Source: Methylorubrum rhodesianum (GTDB lineage: Bacteria > Pseudomonadota > Alphaproteobacteria > Rhizobiales > Beijerinckiaceae). Taken from it: a stretch of DNA of 64,000 nt. The position numbers were made by a program, and so were the translations under genes. The notes below the pieces were generated by a model. It was not told where the DNA came from. It worked only from the letters and a program-made list of their open reading frames with translations, and ran no database searches. Positions within the stretch are counted from its first letter, which is position 1. Every line of letters starts with the position of its first letter. The stretch lies in assembly GCF_014199985.1 (NCBI RefSeq), contig NZ_JACHOS010000018.1:62001-126000 (forward strand), in the 5' to 3' direction. This document shows, piece after piece, positions 1-8,592 of the stretch.

Positions 1-819
1 GACGGCTTCAACGCCCGCCTCGAAGAGGCCCGCGCCCGCGGCGAAGTGCTGACCCGGACCGTCCAGACCGGCTTCGACCGCACCACCGGCGAGGCGGTCT
101 ACGAGGACGAGGTCATGGACCTCAACCCGCTGCCCTACATCGTGATCGTGGTCGACGAGATGGCCGACCTGATGATGGTGGCGGGCAAGGACATCGAGGG
201 CGCGATCCAGCGGCTGGCCCAGATGGCACGCGCGGCGGGCATCCACCTGATCATGGCGACGCAGCGCCCGAGCGTGGACGTCATCACCGGCACGATCAAG
301 GCGAACTTCCCGACCCGGATCTCCTTCCAAGTGACGAGCAAGATCGATAGCCGCACGATCCTGGGCGAGATGGGCGCCGAGCAGCTGCTGGGCCAGGGCG
401 ACATGCTGTTCATGGCCGGCGGCGGGCGCACGACGCGCGTGCACGGGCCGTTCTGCTCCGACTCCGAGGTCGAGACCGTGGTCGCCCACCTCAAGCGCCA
501 GGGCCGGCCCTCCTATCTCGAGGCCGTCACGGCGGAAGAGGGCGAGATCCCGGCCGGCGCCGCTTCCCCCGAGGACGGTCCCGTCTTCGATGCCGGCCAG
601 TTCGGCGGGGGGGAGGGGGCCGACCTCTACGAGCAGGCGGTGGCCGTGGTGCTGCGGGATAAGAAGGCCTCGACGAGCTACATCCAGCGCCGCCTGCAGA
701 TCGGCTACAACCGGGCCGCCTCTTTGATGGAGCGGATGGAGACCGAAGGTCTCGTCGGTCCGGCCAACCACGCCGGAAAGCGCGAGATCCTGGTGGAGGC
801 CGAGCCGCAGGACTACTGA
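1..819 (+). CDS. ftsK: DNA translocase FtsK, C-terminal part (5' truncated by window edge)
   Basis: This is the distal part of the FtsK/SpoIIIE DNA pump that coordinates chromosome segregation with cell division at the septum. The reading frame is open from base 1, so the membrane domain and Walker A lie outside the window. About 272 codons are visible. They include the Walker B segment (VIVVDEMADLMM near visible residues 48-59), the ATPase core motif MATQRPSVDVITG, and the GQGDMLF stretch typical of FtsK. The last 65 residues form the winged-helix gamma domain (YEQAVAVVLRDKKASTSYIQRRL), which reads KOPS-type orienting sequences. A strong hairpin follows the stop. The GTG at position 46 is internal to the protein and is not a start. 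Confidence 0.95.
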   Translation, partial: DGFNARLEEARARGEVLTRTVQTGFDRTTGEAVYEDEVMDLNPLPYIVIVVDEMADLMMVAGKDIEGAIQRLAQMARAAGIHLIMATQRPSVDVITGTIKANFPTRISFQVTSKIDSRTILGEMGAEQLLGQGDMLFMAGGGRTTRVHGPFCSDSEVETVVAHLKRQGRPSYLEAVTAEEGEIPAGAASPEDGPVFDAGQFGGGEGADLYEQAVAVVLRDKKASTSYIQRRLQIGYNRAASLMERMETEGLVGPANHAGKREILVEAEPQDY

Positions 820-853
820 CGCGACGCTCACCATCACATCGAATCATCGCCCG

Positions 854-886
854 GCGCGCCGCCCTCGAACGAGGGCGGCGCGCTTT
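854..886 (+). terminator. Rho-independent terminator of ftsK
   Basis: A perfect 13-bp GC stem (854-866 with 871-883) closes a GAAC loop and is followed by TTTCGCGTTTC. It lies 35 bp after the ftsK stop, so it very probably ends that transcript. Confidence 0.75.
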
Positions 887-933
887 CGCGTTTCGGCGGC
901 GCGTTCTCCCTCGACAACGGCTACGCTTGAAAA

Positions 934-949
934 TATAGCATCAGCTATA
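934..949. promoter_or_regulatory. Palindromic candidate metalloregulator operator
   Basis: TATAGC-ATCA-GCTATA is a perfect 6-bp inverted repeat with a 4-bp spacer, inside an AT-rich patch, 20 bp upstream of the ATG of the TonB-dependent receptor. Its position and symmetry fit a repressor site of the Fur superfamily (Zur, Mur or Irr). Which regulator binds is inference only. Confidence 0.45.
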
Positions 950-968
950 AGTTCGAGTGAGAGGTCTT

Positions 969-3119
969 ATGTCGAGGAAGCGCTATGGACTCGGCTGCTG
1001 GACCGGGATCGGTGCCGGGCTGGGCATTGCCGGTCTCGCCGCGTCGCCGCTCCAGGCCGAGGAGGTATCCCTGGACGAGATCAGTGTGACGTCTGACAAG
1101 CCGGCAGGGCGACAGGGCACGGGCTCGGCACGGGATCCGGCCGGCTCGGCCGGCGTGCTTCCGGTGATGACCGACCGCTTCTCCACCGTGACCGTTGTTT
1201 CCGGGGCTGAGCTCGCCCGCTCGCAGCCGACCTCGCTCGGCGAAGCCCTGTTCGACAGACCGGGTCTGTCGGCGACCACCTTCGCGCCGGGCTCGGCCTC
1301 GCGGCCGATCATCCGTGGCCTCGACAATCACCGCGTCCGCATCCTTGAGAACGGCACCGGGGTGCAGGACATGTCGGATCTCGGCGAGGACCACGCCGTT
1401 CCGATCAACCCCTTGATCAACGACCGGATCGAGGTGATCCGCGGGCCGGCCGGCCTGCGCTACGGATCCCAGGCGGTCGGCGGCGTCGTCTCGGTGGAGA
1501 ACAACCGCATTCCGACGAGCATTCCGCCGGGTGGTAGCGCCGGCCGGGTGACGACCGGCTACTCGGCCGTCGATAACGGCCGCAACGTTGCCGCGACCGT
1601 CGATGCCGGCAGCGACCACGTCGCCGTCCATGCGGATGCCTTCAGAAGCGCGGCGGACGACTACAACACGCCGCTCGGCATCCAACGCAACTCCTTCAAC
1701 GAGTCCCAGGGCGGGGCCTTCGGCACCTCCTACCTGTTCGACCGCGGCTTCGTCGGCCTGTCCTTCAGCCACTTCGATTCGGTCTACGGCATCCCCGGCC
1801 TCGGATCCGCGTCGCAGCGGACCCGTCTCGATCCGGTGCAGGACAAGCTGCAGGCGCGCGGCGAGTACCGTCCGCTGGACGGGCCTTTCGCGGCGATCCG
1901 GTTCTGGACCGGCGGCTCGAACTACCGGCACAACGAATTCGGCACCGGTCCGAACGGCGTCGAGGGGATCGAGGCGGTGTTCAAGAACCGCGCGGTCGAG
2001 GGGCGGATCGAGTTCGACCACGTGCCGGTCGAGACAGCTCTCGGCACTTTGACGGGCCAGCTCGGCATCCAGGCCGACCGGCGCAAGCTTCGCATCTCGG
2101 GCGCGGAAGGGGGATTGCTGCGCCCCACCGATACGCGGGTCCAGGCGGCCTATCTCTTCGAGGAACTGGCGCTCGGCGGCGGCCTGCGCTTCCAGGCGGC
2201 GGGCCGCGTCGAGGGCAACCGCGTCGCCGGTACTCAGGCGCTGTTCCCCTCGGACTTCCTGCCCGATGGTCCCGGCGACGAGCCGGTGGAATCGCGCCGC
2301 ACCCGCCGCTTCGCCCCGAAGAGCGCGAGCTTCGGTGCGCTTCAGGACTTGCCCCACGGCTTCGTCGCGAGTCTGACCGGCTCCTATGTCGAGCGCGCGC
2401 CGACCTCGCCCGAGCTGTTCTCGCGCGGGCCGCACGAGGCCTCCGCCACCTTCGAGATCGGCGACCCGAACCTCAAGCTGGAGCGCGCCCGCACCGTCGA
2501 GGTGGCGATCCGGCGGGCCGACGGGCCGTTCCGCCTCGACGCGACCGGCTACGTCACGCGCTACACCGGCTTCGTCTACAAACGCCTGACCGGCTTCACC
2601 TGCGGCGACACCTTCGGCAGCTGCGGCGTCGGCGGCGGGGATCTGCGACAGGTCGCCTACTCGCAGGCCGGCGCCACCTTCGCGGGCGCCGAGATCGCCA
2701 GCCAGATCGACCTCGTGCCGGTCGGTGACGGGTTCGCCGGCCTCAGCGCCCAATACGACTTCGTGCGGGCGCAATTCGACGACGGCAGCTTCGTGCCCCG
2801 CATCCCGCCCCACCGCGTCGGCGGCGGCGTCTTCCTACGGGCGGACGGCTGGTTCGCCCAGGTCAGCCTGCTCCATGCCTTCGCACAGACGCAGACGGGC
2901 GCGCTGGAGACGCCGACGCCCGGCTACAACGACCTCAAGGCGGAGATCGCCTACAGCCGCCCGCTCGATCCCGCGGTCCACGGCCTGAGCGAGGTGACGC
3001 TGGGCCTGCGCGGCACGAACCTGCTCGACGACGTGATCCGCAACGCCGCCTCCTTCCGCAAGGACGAGGTGGTGCTACCAGGGCGCAACCTGCGGCTCTT
3101 CCTCACGGCACGGTTCTGA
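969..3119 (+). CDS. TonB-dependent outer-membrane receptor, ZnuD-like
   Basis: A 716-residue outer-membrane receptor predicted to import a metal or metal complex using TonB energy. The start was set at the ATG at 969, which gives a signal peptide ending near PLQAEE; a GTG 12 bp upstream is possible. A TonB-box-like segment (SLDEISVTS) follows the signal peptide. The plug domain carries SRPIIRGLDNHRVRILENG, VQDMSDLGEDHAVP and RIEVIRGPAGLRYGSQAVGG, patterns close to those of the ZnuD zinc receptors. The barrel ends in the aromatic LFLTARF, as expected for BAM recognition. The gene stands alone. The palindrome just upstream suggests metal repression. The substrate (zinc or other) is inferred from motif resemblance, not proven. 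Confidence 0.85.
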   Translation: MSRKRYGLGCWTGIGAGLGIAGLAASPLQAEEVSLDEISVTSDKPAGRQGTGSARDPAGSAGVLPVMTDRFSTVTVVSGAELARSQPTSLGEALFDRPGLSATTFAPGSASRPIIRGLDNHRVRILENGTGVQDMSDLGEDHAVPINPLINDRIEVIRGPAGLRYGSQAVGGVVSVENNRIPTSIPPGGSAGRVTTGYSAVDNGRNVAATVDAGSDHVAVHADAFRSAADDYNTPLGIQRNSFNESQGGAFGTSYLFDRGFVGLSFSHFDSVYGIPGLGSASQRTRLDPVQDKLQARGEYRPLDGPFAAIRFWTGGSNYRHNEFGTGPNGVEGIEAVFKNRAVEGRIEFDHVPVETALGTLTGQLGIQADRRKLRISGAEGGLLRPTDTRVQAAYLFEELALGGGLRFQAAGRVEGNRVAGTQALFPSDFLPDGPGDEPVESRRTRRFAPKSASFGALQDLPHGFVASLTGSYVERAPTSPELFSRGPHEASATFEIGDPNLKLERARTVEVAIRRADGPFRLDATGYVTRYTGFVYKRLTGFTCGDTFGSCGVGGGDLRQVAYSQAGATFAGAEIASQIDLVPVGDGFAGLSAQYDFVRAQFDDGSFVPRIPPHRVGGGVFLRADGWFAQVSLLHAFAQTQTGALETPTPGYNDLKAEIAYSRPLDPAVHGLSEVTLGLRGTNLLDDVIRNAASFRKDEVVLPGRNLRLFLTARF

Positions 3120-3572
3120 CGGAGGCGATCGGACGATCGGTGCCGGCGCATCGGCCCGAGGAGTACCGGCTTTCGAACGGGACGATGCGGCAACCCGAGG
3201 CGAGCATGCCGTCGCATCAGACGAGCGACCCGGTCTCGCCCGGGCGCCGCCACGTCGAGCGGTCAGCCTTCCCTGTAAGAGCGTAGAAGACCGAGAGCTG
3301 GCGGCCGTGCGGTACGGTCATGAGCGTTTGCTGGGATACTCTCGCCGATTATTTTCCTCATACGTCGTCGATGTGTGGTATTATTCTTCGATCGCAGGCA
3401 AATCGCTTCACCATGCCGGAGGCTGTCGAGGGTATACGGCGCCGTCGTGCCTCGCGAACATATTGCCTCTATTGGACGATTGTGGAATGCGGTGGTGGTC
3501 TTGGTGCGACTCAGAACGTCGTCACCCTCCCACGCGCGGAATTCGGTGTCGGCAATTGTGCAGGGGTGCAGG
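3120..3572. other. Intergenic region between receptor and sensor kinase
   Basis: About 450 bp with no convincing gene. Open frames on both strands here lack family signatures and have poor start sites. The stretch around 3340-3500 is clearly more AT-rich than its surroundings and probably holds the promoter of the sensor kinase gene. Confidence 0.4.
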
Positions 3573-5540
3573 ATGGATGGGGATGGCAGCCCACCTGCGC
3601 AGCCGATCCGCGGCGAGATGGCCGAGCGGATCCGGGCGTATGACTGGACGGCGACGGCTCTGGGGGGCGCGGAGACGTGGCCGCCGAGCCTGAAGGCCAC
3701 GATCAGCCTGATCCTGGGATGCGGCTTTCCGATGATCGCGCTCTGGGGCCGGAATCTGATCCAGGTCTACAACGACGGTTATCGCGACCTGATGGGGCTG
3801 AAGCATCCGGCCGGGCTCGGACAGCCGACCCGCGCGTGCTGGCCCGAGGTCTGGCACATCAACGGACCGATCTACGAGCGGGTCTGGCGAGGCGAGACCT
3901 TCACCTTCGAGGACGCGGTCTACCCCCTGACCCGTTCGGGGAGCCTCGAGGACGCGTGGTTCACCCTGACCTACAGCCCGCTGCGGGACGATTCCGGCGA
4001 AGTGGCCGGTATCCTAGTCACCCTGTTCGAGACCACGGCCCGCGTGCTGGCGGACCGCGCCCTGCGCGAGAGCGAGGCGCGCTTCCGGGCCGAGCTGGAA
4101 CGGCAGGTCCAGGAGCGCACGGCGGAGCTTCAGGCGAGCCGCGACCTGCTCAAGGCAACCATGGACAGCTCCATGGACATGATCCAGGTCTTCGAGGCCG
4201 TGCGCGATGCCTCGGGCGAAATCGTCGATTTCCAGTGGCTCCTCAACAACCATACCTCCGAGAGCCGCTACGGCGAGGTGTCCGGGCAGAGCCTGCTGGA
4301 GCGGAATCCGGGTGTGGTGCAGGAGGGCATCTTCGACACCTTCAAGCGCGTGACCGAGACCGGCCAGCCATCGATGGCGGAGCGCCGCTACGTCCACGAG
4401 CAGTTCGACGGCTGGTTCTTCCAGTGCGCGGTGAAACTCGGCGACGGGGTCGCCACCACCACCAAGGAGATCTCGGCCTGGAAGGCGGCGCAGGAGGAGG
4501 TGTTTCGGCTTCGCGACGAGATCGCCCAGGCGGCCCTGCACGAGAGCGAGGAGCGCTTTCGCGCCCTGGCCCGCCTCATCCCCGTTCTGCTGTGGCGCTC
4601 CGACGAGACGGGGCAGCACAACTCCCTCAACGAGGCCTGGCTCGCCTATACCGGACAGACCTTGGAACAGTCGCAGGCCGGCGGCTGGATCGATGCGATC
4701 CATCCCGACGACCGCGCGAAGGCGGGCCAAGTCTTCCGCGCCGGGCGCGAGCAGCAGCGGCTGATCGAGGTGCAGCAGCGCATCCGCCGGCACGACGGAC
4801 ATTACCGCTGGTTCCTCGTGCGGCAGGCGCCGATCGTCGATGCGGAGGGGCAGGTCACGCAGTGGATCGGTGCGGCCATGGACATCCATGATCTGCACGA
4901 TCTGCAGGAGCGCCAATCCGTCCTCGTCGCCGAGTTGCAGCACCGCACCCGCAACCTGCTCGGTGTCGTGCGCTCGATCGCACACCAGACCATGGTGCAA
5001 ACTGGCCCGACCGAGCGCTTCCGCGAGCAGTTCAACGATCGGCTGGCCGCTCTCTCGCGGGTCCAGGGATTGCTGTCGCGCTCCGAGCAGGAGCCGATCA
5101 CCCTGCGCACGCTGATCCGGACCGAGCTGGAGGCGCTCGGCGGCGGTGACTTCGCCGACCGGATCCATGTCGCCGGCCCGCTGGTGCGCCTGCGCAAGGC
5201 GTCGGTCCAGACCCTCGCGCTCGCCGTGCACGAACTCGCCACCAATGCCCGCAAGTACGGCGCCCTGACGACCGAGAACGGCCGTCTCTCGGTGACGTGG
5301 CGCGCCGACAGGGATGCGTTCGGAGGCGGAAGCCTGCTGGTCGAGTGGATCGAGGAGGGTATCCGCCGGCCGCGCGACGCGCAGAGCCGGATGCGGCGCG
5401 GTTACGGACGCGAGTTGATCGAGCGGGCAATGCCTTACGCGCTCAACGCCAAGACCCGCTACGAACTCGGCGAGACGCGGCTGCTCTGCGCCATCGAACT
5501 GCCGCTGGGCGAGCGGTTCGGCGAAATGAGCACGGCGTAA
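3573..5540 (+). CDS. HWE-family PAS sensor histidine kinase
   Basis: A soluble 655-residue sensor kinase without obvious membrane segments. It has three PAS-like sensory modules (about residues 25-160, 190-305 and 325-440), with a short coiled linker near 165-190 between the first two. The kinase core is of the HWE type common in Rhizobiales: the phosphoacceptor His457 sits in LQHRTRNLLG, followed by HELATNARKYGALT (553-566) and the diagnostic W-x-E triad in EWIEEG (W592, E594). HWE kinases typically act on the general stress response PhyR/NepR or on single-domain regulators; no such partner is encoded next door. The frame is open upstream to 3375, but the ATG at 3573 begins the conserved part. 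Confidence 0.88.
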   Translation: MDGDGSPPAQPIRGEMAERIRAYDWTATALGGAETWPPSLKATISLILGCGFPMIALWGRNLIQVYNDGYRDLMGLKHPAGLGQPTRACWPEVWHINGPIYERVWRGETFTFEDAVYPLTRSGSLEDAWFTLTYSPLRDDSGEVAGILVTLFETTARVLADRALRESEARFRAELERQVQERTAELQASRDLLKATMDSSMDMIQVFEAVRDASGEIVDFQWLLNNHTSESRYGEVSGQSLLERNPGVVQEGIFDTFKRVTETGQPSMAERRYVHEQFDGWFFQCAVKLGDGVATTTKEISAWKAAQEEVFRLRDEIAQAALHESEERFRALARLIPVLLWRSDETGQHNSLNEAWLAYTGQTLEQSQAGGWIDAIHPDDRAKAGQVFRAGREQQRLIEVQQRIRRHDGHYRWFLVRQAPIVDAEGQVTQWIGAAMDIHDLHDLQERQSVLVAELQHRTRNLLGVVRSIAHQTMVQTGPTERFREQFNDRLAALSRVQGLLSRSEQEPITLRTLIRTELEALGGGDFADRIHVAGPLVRLRKASVQTLALAVHELATNARKYGALTTENGRLSVTWRADRDAFGGGSLLVEWIEEGIRRPRDAQSRMRRGYGRELIERAMPYALNAKTRYELGETRLLCAIELPLGERFGEMSTA

Positions 5541-5559
5541 CCGCGGCCTGCGCCGGGCC

Positions 5560-5883
5560 TCAAGCCGCGAGCGCCGTCAGCACCGCGCTGCCGGTCGCGC
5601 TCGCCTCGTAGCGGGTGCGCTGGGTGCGGGGGTCGCGGGCGGTCACGGTCAGTAAGGCGTCGCCGGTGAGCGTCTCCACCGCGCGCAGCACAAGGGCGTG
5701 CTCGACACCGAAGATGCGGGCGAAGCTCCGGCTGTCCGCGGCGAGCTCGAGATGCAGGCCGGCGAGGATGCCGGCCTCCAGCAGGCTCAGCTCCGGACGC
5801 AGGGCCGCGATCGTGTCGGTCGCGGCGAGGAAGGTCTCGGCGTCGGCGGCCGGCTCGCTCGCGCGGCCTTTCCCCTCGCTCAC
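5560..5883 (-). CDS. fdh4B: Small partner of the Fdh4-type oxidoreductase (Fdh4B candidate)
   Basis: A 107-residue soluble protein whose GTG start overlaps the TGA of the upstream molybdoenzyme by 4 bp, so the two are translationally coupled. The sequence is Ala/Leu-rich and helical, with a winged-helix-like organisation (RIFGVEHALVLRAVETLTGDALLTVTARD) but no cofactor motif. In M. extorquens the FDH4 locus is described as two genes, fdh4A and fdh4B; the symbol is given on position and coupling rather than on a recognised domain. It could be an assembly factor, an electron-transfer partner or a regulator. Confidence 0.5.
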   Translation of the reverse strand: MSEGKGRASEPAADAETFLAATDTIAALRPELSLLEAGILAGLHLELAADSRSFARIFGVEHALVLRAVETLTGDALLTVTARDPRTQRTRYEASATGSAVLTALAA

Positions 5884-8195
5884 GCCGCCTTGCCCACATC
5901 ATTCGCGGCGCGGGCGCGCACCTGGACCAGCACCGACTTGGAAGTCGGTGTGTCCGAGAACTCGCCGAAGGCCGAGAGCGGAACCAGCACATTGAGTTCC
6001 GGATAGTAGCCGGCGAGCGAACCGCGGGGCATGTCGAAGGGCACGAGTCGGAAATCCTCCGCCACCCGCTCGACGCCGTCCTCGGCATGGACGCAGACGA
6101 GATCGACCCGCTCGCCCGCCCGCGCCTTCAGTTCGGCGAGGTCGTCCGGATGAGCGAACACCACCCGGCGCTCGCCGTAGACGCCGCGGTAGCGGTCGTC
6201 GAGGCCGTAGATCGTGGTGTTGTACTGGTCGTGGCTGCGGAAGGTCTGCAGCACGAAGGTGTCGCCCTGCCGGCTCGCGCGCTGGTGCTCTGTGGCGACG
6301 GGGAGCGGCCCACTCGAAAAGCCCGCGCGGCCGGTGGCCGTCTCGAACACGCGCTCGGCGGCGAGGTTGCGCAGCATGAAGCCGCGGGGACGGCGCACGC
6401 GGGTGTTGAAGCCGGCAAATCCCGGGATCGTCCGCTCAATGAGGTCGCGGATCAGGTCGTAATCGTCGGCGAGCGCGGCCCAGTCGATCCGCTCCGAGCC
6501 GACGGCGGCGGCGGCCATGCCGGCGATGATGCCGATCTCCGAGCGAAGCTGCGGCGAGGCCGGCTTGTTGATGCCGCCCGAGCCGTGGACCATGCTCATC
6601 GAATCCTCGACGGTCACGATCTGCACCTTGCCCCGGCTGTTGCGGTCGATCTCGGTGCGGCCGAGGCAGGGCAGCAGATAGGCGACCCGGCCCGGCACGA
6701 GATGCGAGTGGTTGAGCTTGGTCGCGATGTGGACGGTGAGCTCGCACCCGCTCAGCGCCTTCTCCACCAGCCGGGTATCCGGCGTCGCGCGCACGAAGTT
6801 GCCGCCGAGCCCGATGAAAGCCTTGGACGAGCCGTCGAGCATCGCCCCGATGGCGCCGAGCACGTTGTGGCCGTGCTGGCGCGGCGCGTTGAGCCCGAAT
6901 TCGCGGTCGAGTGCTTCGAGGAGCGCGACGGGCGGCTTCTCGTTGATGCCGACGGTGCGGTCGCCCTGCACGTTGGAATGGCCGCGCACCGGGCACAGGC
7001 CCGCGCCCGGCCGGCCAATATGGCCGCGCAGGAACAGCAGGTTGGCGATCTCGCGGATCGTCGCCACCGAGTGGCGGTGCTGCGTCACGCCCATCGCCCA
7101 GGTCGCGATCACCTTGTCCGCCCCGAGGTAGACGTCGGCGGCGGTCTCGATCTCTTCGCGGGTCAGGCCGGACTGATCGAGGATCGCGTCCCATTCCGTC
7201 GCCTCGACCGCGGCGCGATAATCGGCGAAGGCGCTGGTGTGGGCGGCGATGAAGGCGTGGTCGAGAAGCGAGGGCCTGCCTGCCGCGAGCGCCGTCGCAT
7301 CGCGGGCGAAGACGGCCTTGGCGATGCCGCGGAAGGCCGCCATGTCGCCGCCGGGCTTGGGCTGGTAATAGTGGCTGGCGATGGGGCGGCTCGCGCCCCG
7401 CAGCATCTCGACGCTGTTCTGCGGATCGGCGAAGCGCTCCAGGCCGCGCTCGCGCACGGGATTCAGCACCACGACCCGGGCACCCCGCTCGGCGGCCCGG
7501 CGCAGGTCGCCCAGCATACGCGGATGGTTGGTGCCGGGGTTCTGGCCGACGACGAAGATCGCGTCCGCCTTCTCGAAGTCCTCGAGCAGCACCGTGCCCT
7601 TGCCGATGCCGATCGCCTGGGTGAGGGCGATGCCGCTCGCCTCGTGGCACATGTTCGAGCAATCGGGGAAGTTGTTGGTGCCGTAGGCCCTAGCGAAAAG
7701 CTGGTAGAGGTAGGCCGCTTCGTTCGAGGCGCGGCCGGAGGTGTAGAACTCGACGCGGTCGGGGTCGAGGCCGCGCAGGATCGCACCGATCTCGGCGAAG
7801 GCTTCGTCCCAGTCCACGGGGCGGTAGGTGTCGCTCTGCGCGTCGTAGCGCATCGGATGGGTGAGGCGGCCCTCGCTCTCCAGTGCGTAGTCGGTCCAGC
7901 CCCGCAGCTCCGCCACCGGATGCTTGGAAAAGAAGCGCGGCGTCACGCGCTTGTCGGTGGCCTCCCAGGAGACCGCCTTCACGCCGTTCTCGCAGAACTC
8001 GAACGAGGAGCCGTGGGCCGGGTCGCCCCAGGCGCAGCCGGGGCAGTCGAAGCCGTCGGGCTGGTTGGCGCTAAGCAGGGCCCGCGCGCCGGAGAGCGGG
8101 GCGCGGCTGCCGAGCAGGAACTTGCCGCAGCTCTTCAGCGCACCCCAGCCGCCCGCGGCGGAAGAGCGCTTGGGTAAGCCTTGCGAACGGTCCAT
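5880..8195 (-). CDS. fdh4A: FdhF/YdeP-family molybdopterin oxidoreductase, formate dehydrogenase Fdh4A-like
   Basis: A 771-residue cytoplasmic bis-MGD oxidoreductase of the FdhF/YdeP family. The N-terminus has CPGC (51-54) and Cys68, remnants of an iron-sulfur binding region. NNFPDCSNMCHEASG aligns with the SeCys segment of formate dehydrogenase H and makes Cys183 the probable molybdenum ligand. Further family motifs are VGQNPGTNHPRMLGDL and FLRGHIGRPGAGLCPVRGHSNVQGDR. In M. extorquens AM1 this family member is Fdh4A, one of several formate dehydrogenases oxidising the formate made from C1 compounds. The start was placed at the ATG at 8195; a longer frame to 8360 has no protein-like character. 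A 9-bp inverted repeat lies about 180 bp upstream. The formate-oxidising role is from family knowledge; the missing fourth Fe-S cysteine spacing deserves attention. Confidence 0.75.
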   Translation of the reverse strand: MDRSQGLPKRSSAAGGWGALKSCGKFLLGSRAPLSGARALLSANQPDGFDCPGCAWGDPAHGSSFEFCENGVKAVSWEATDKRVTPRFFSKHPVAELRGWTDYALESEGRLTHPMRYDAQSDTYRPVDWDEAFAEIGAILRGLDPDRVEFYTSGRASNEAAYLYQLFARAYGTNNFPDCSNMCHEASGIALTQAIGIGKGTVLLEDFEKADAIFVVGQNPGTNHPRMLGDLRRAAERGARVVVLNPVRERGLERFADPQNSVEMLRGASRPIASHYYQPKPGGDMAAFRGIAKAVFARDATALAAGRPSLLDHAFIAAHTSAFADYRAAVEATEWDAILDQSGLTREEIETAADVYLGADKVIATWAMGVTQHRHSVATIREIANLLFLRGHIGRPGAGLCPVRGHSNVQGDRTVGINEKPPVALLEALDREFGLNAPRQHGHNVLGAIGAMLDGSSKAFIGLGGNFVRATPDTRLVEKALSGCELTVHIATKLNHSHLVPGRVAYLLPCLGRTEIDRNSRGKVQIVTVEDSMSMVHGSGGINKPASPQLRSEIGIIAGMAAAAVGSERIDWAALADDYDLIRDLIERTIPGFAGFNTRVRRPRGFMLRNLAAERVFETATGRAGFSSGPLPVATEHQRASRQGDTFVLQTFRSHDQYNTTIYGLDDRYRGVYGERRVVFAHPDDLAELKARAGERVDLVCVHAEDGVERVAEDFRLVPFDMPRGSLAGYYPELNVLVPLSAFGEFSDTPTSKSVLVQVRARAANDVGKAA

Positions 8196-8592
8196 CCGAG
8201 AGCCCGATCTTCGCGATGTGGGAGATGTTTCGGACGATCCGCTGCCGCCGCCTCGCCCCCCGGCGGGTGCGCGGTCTCGGACCCCGTCGCAATGACGTAA
8301 CATCTCGCAGATGCGAGTGGATGCGTGGCTGATGATGGGGGAGGTATTCTCTCCGCGCAAAGCAATTTAGCTCAATTCCAGAAGGTGCCTATTTCTGGAA
8401 TGGCTCAAGGATCATTCTGTCGAGAGCGAGATGCGATCGCTCGGAAATTTGATGCGTTGCAACAAAATGCCGAGAGCAAGAAACTGCGTCAGATCGTGCT
8501 CGCACGGCGCGGCAGGACGCGATCTCGCCGTGCTCCCCAACCCGCTTCGCCGATGCCTCGCGAGACGGGTCGAGACATCGGCCGATCCCGGG
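8196..8592. other. Intergenic region upstream of fdh4A
   Basis: About 400 bp between fdh4A and the end of pyrD, both on the minus strand. No gene is supported. It should hold the fdh4A promoter and contains the inverted repeat at 8375-8401. The part around 8340-8470 is AT-richer than the flanks. Confidence 0.4.
8375..8401. promoter_or_regulatory. 9-bp inverted repeat, candidate operator of fdh4A
   Basis: ATTCCAGAA (8375-8383) and TTCTGGAAT (8393-8401) are perfect reverse complements separated by 9 bp, which puts the half-site centres about two helical turns apart, a layout typical of dimeric activators or repressors. Both arms are also flanked by GCTCAA. The bound protein is unknown. Confidence 0.45.

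Noticed and set aside
945..2813. 622-codon minus-strand frame opposite the TonB receptor
   Set aside because: No start signal and antisense to an obvious receptor gene.
3263..3700. 145-codon minus-strand frame upstream of the HWE kinase
   Set aside because: Overlaps the kinase start, weak composition and no family resemblance.
6087..8177. 696-codon plus-strand frame opposite fdh4A
   Set aside because: Antisense artefact; the minus-strand product has complete molybdoenzyme motifs.
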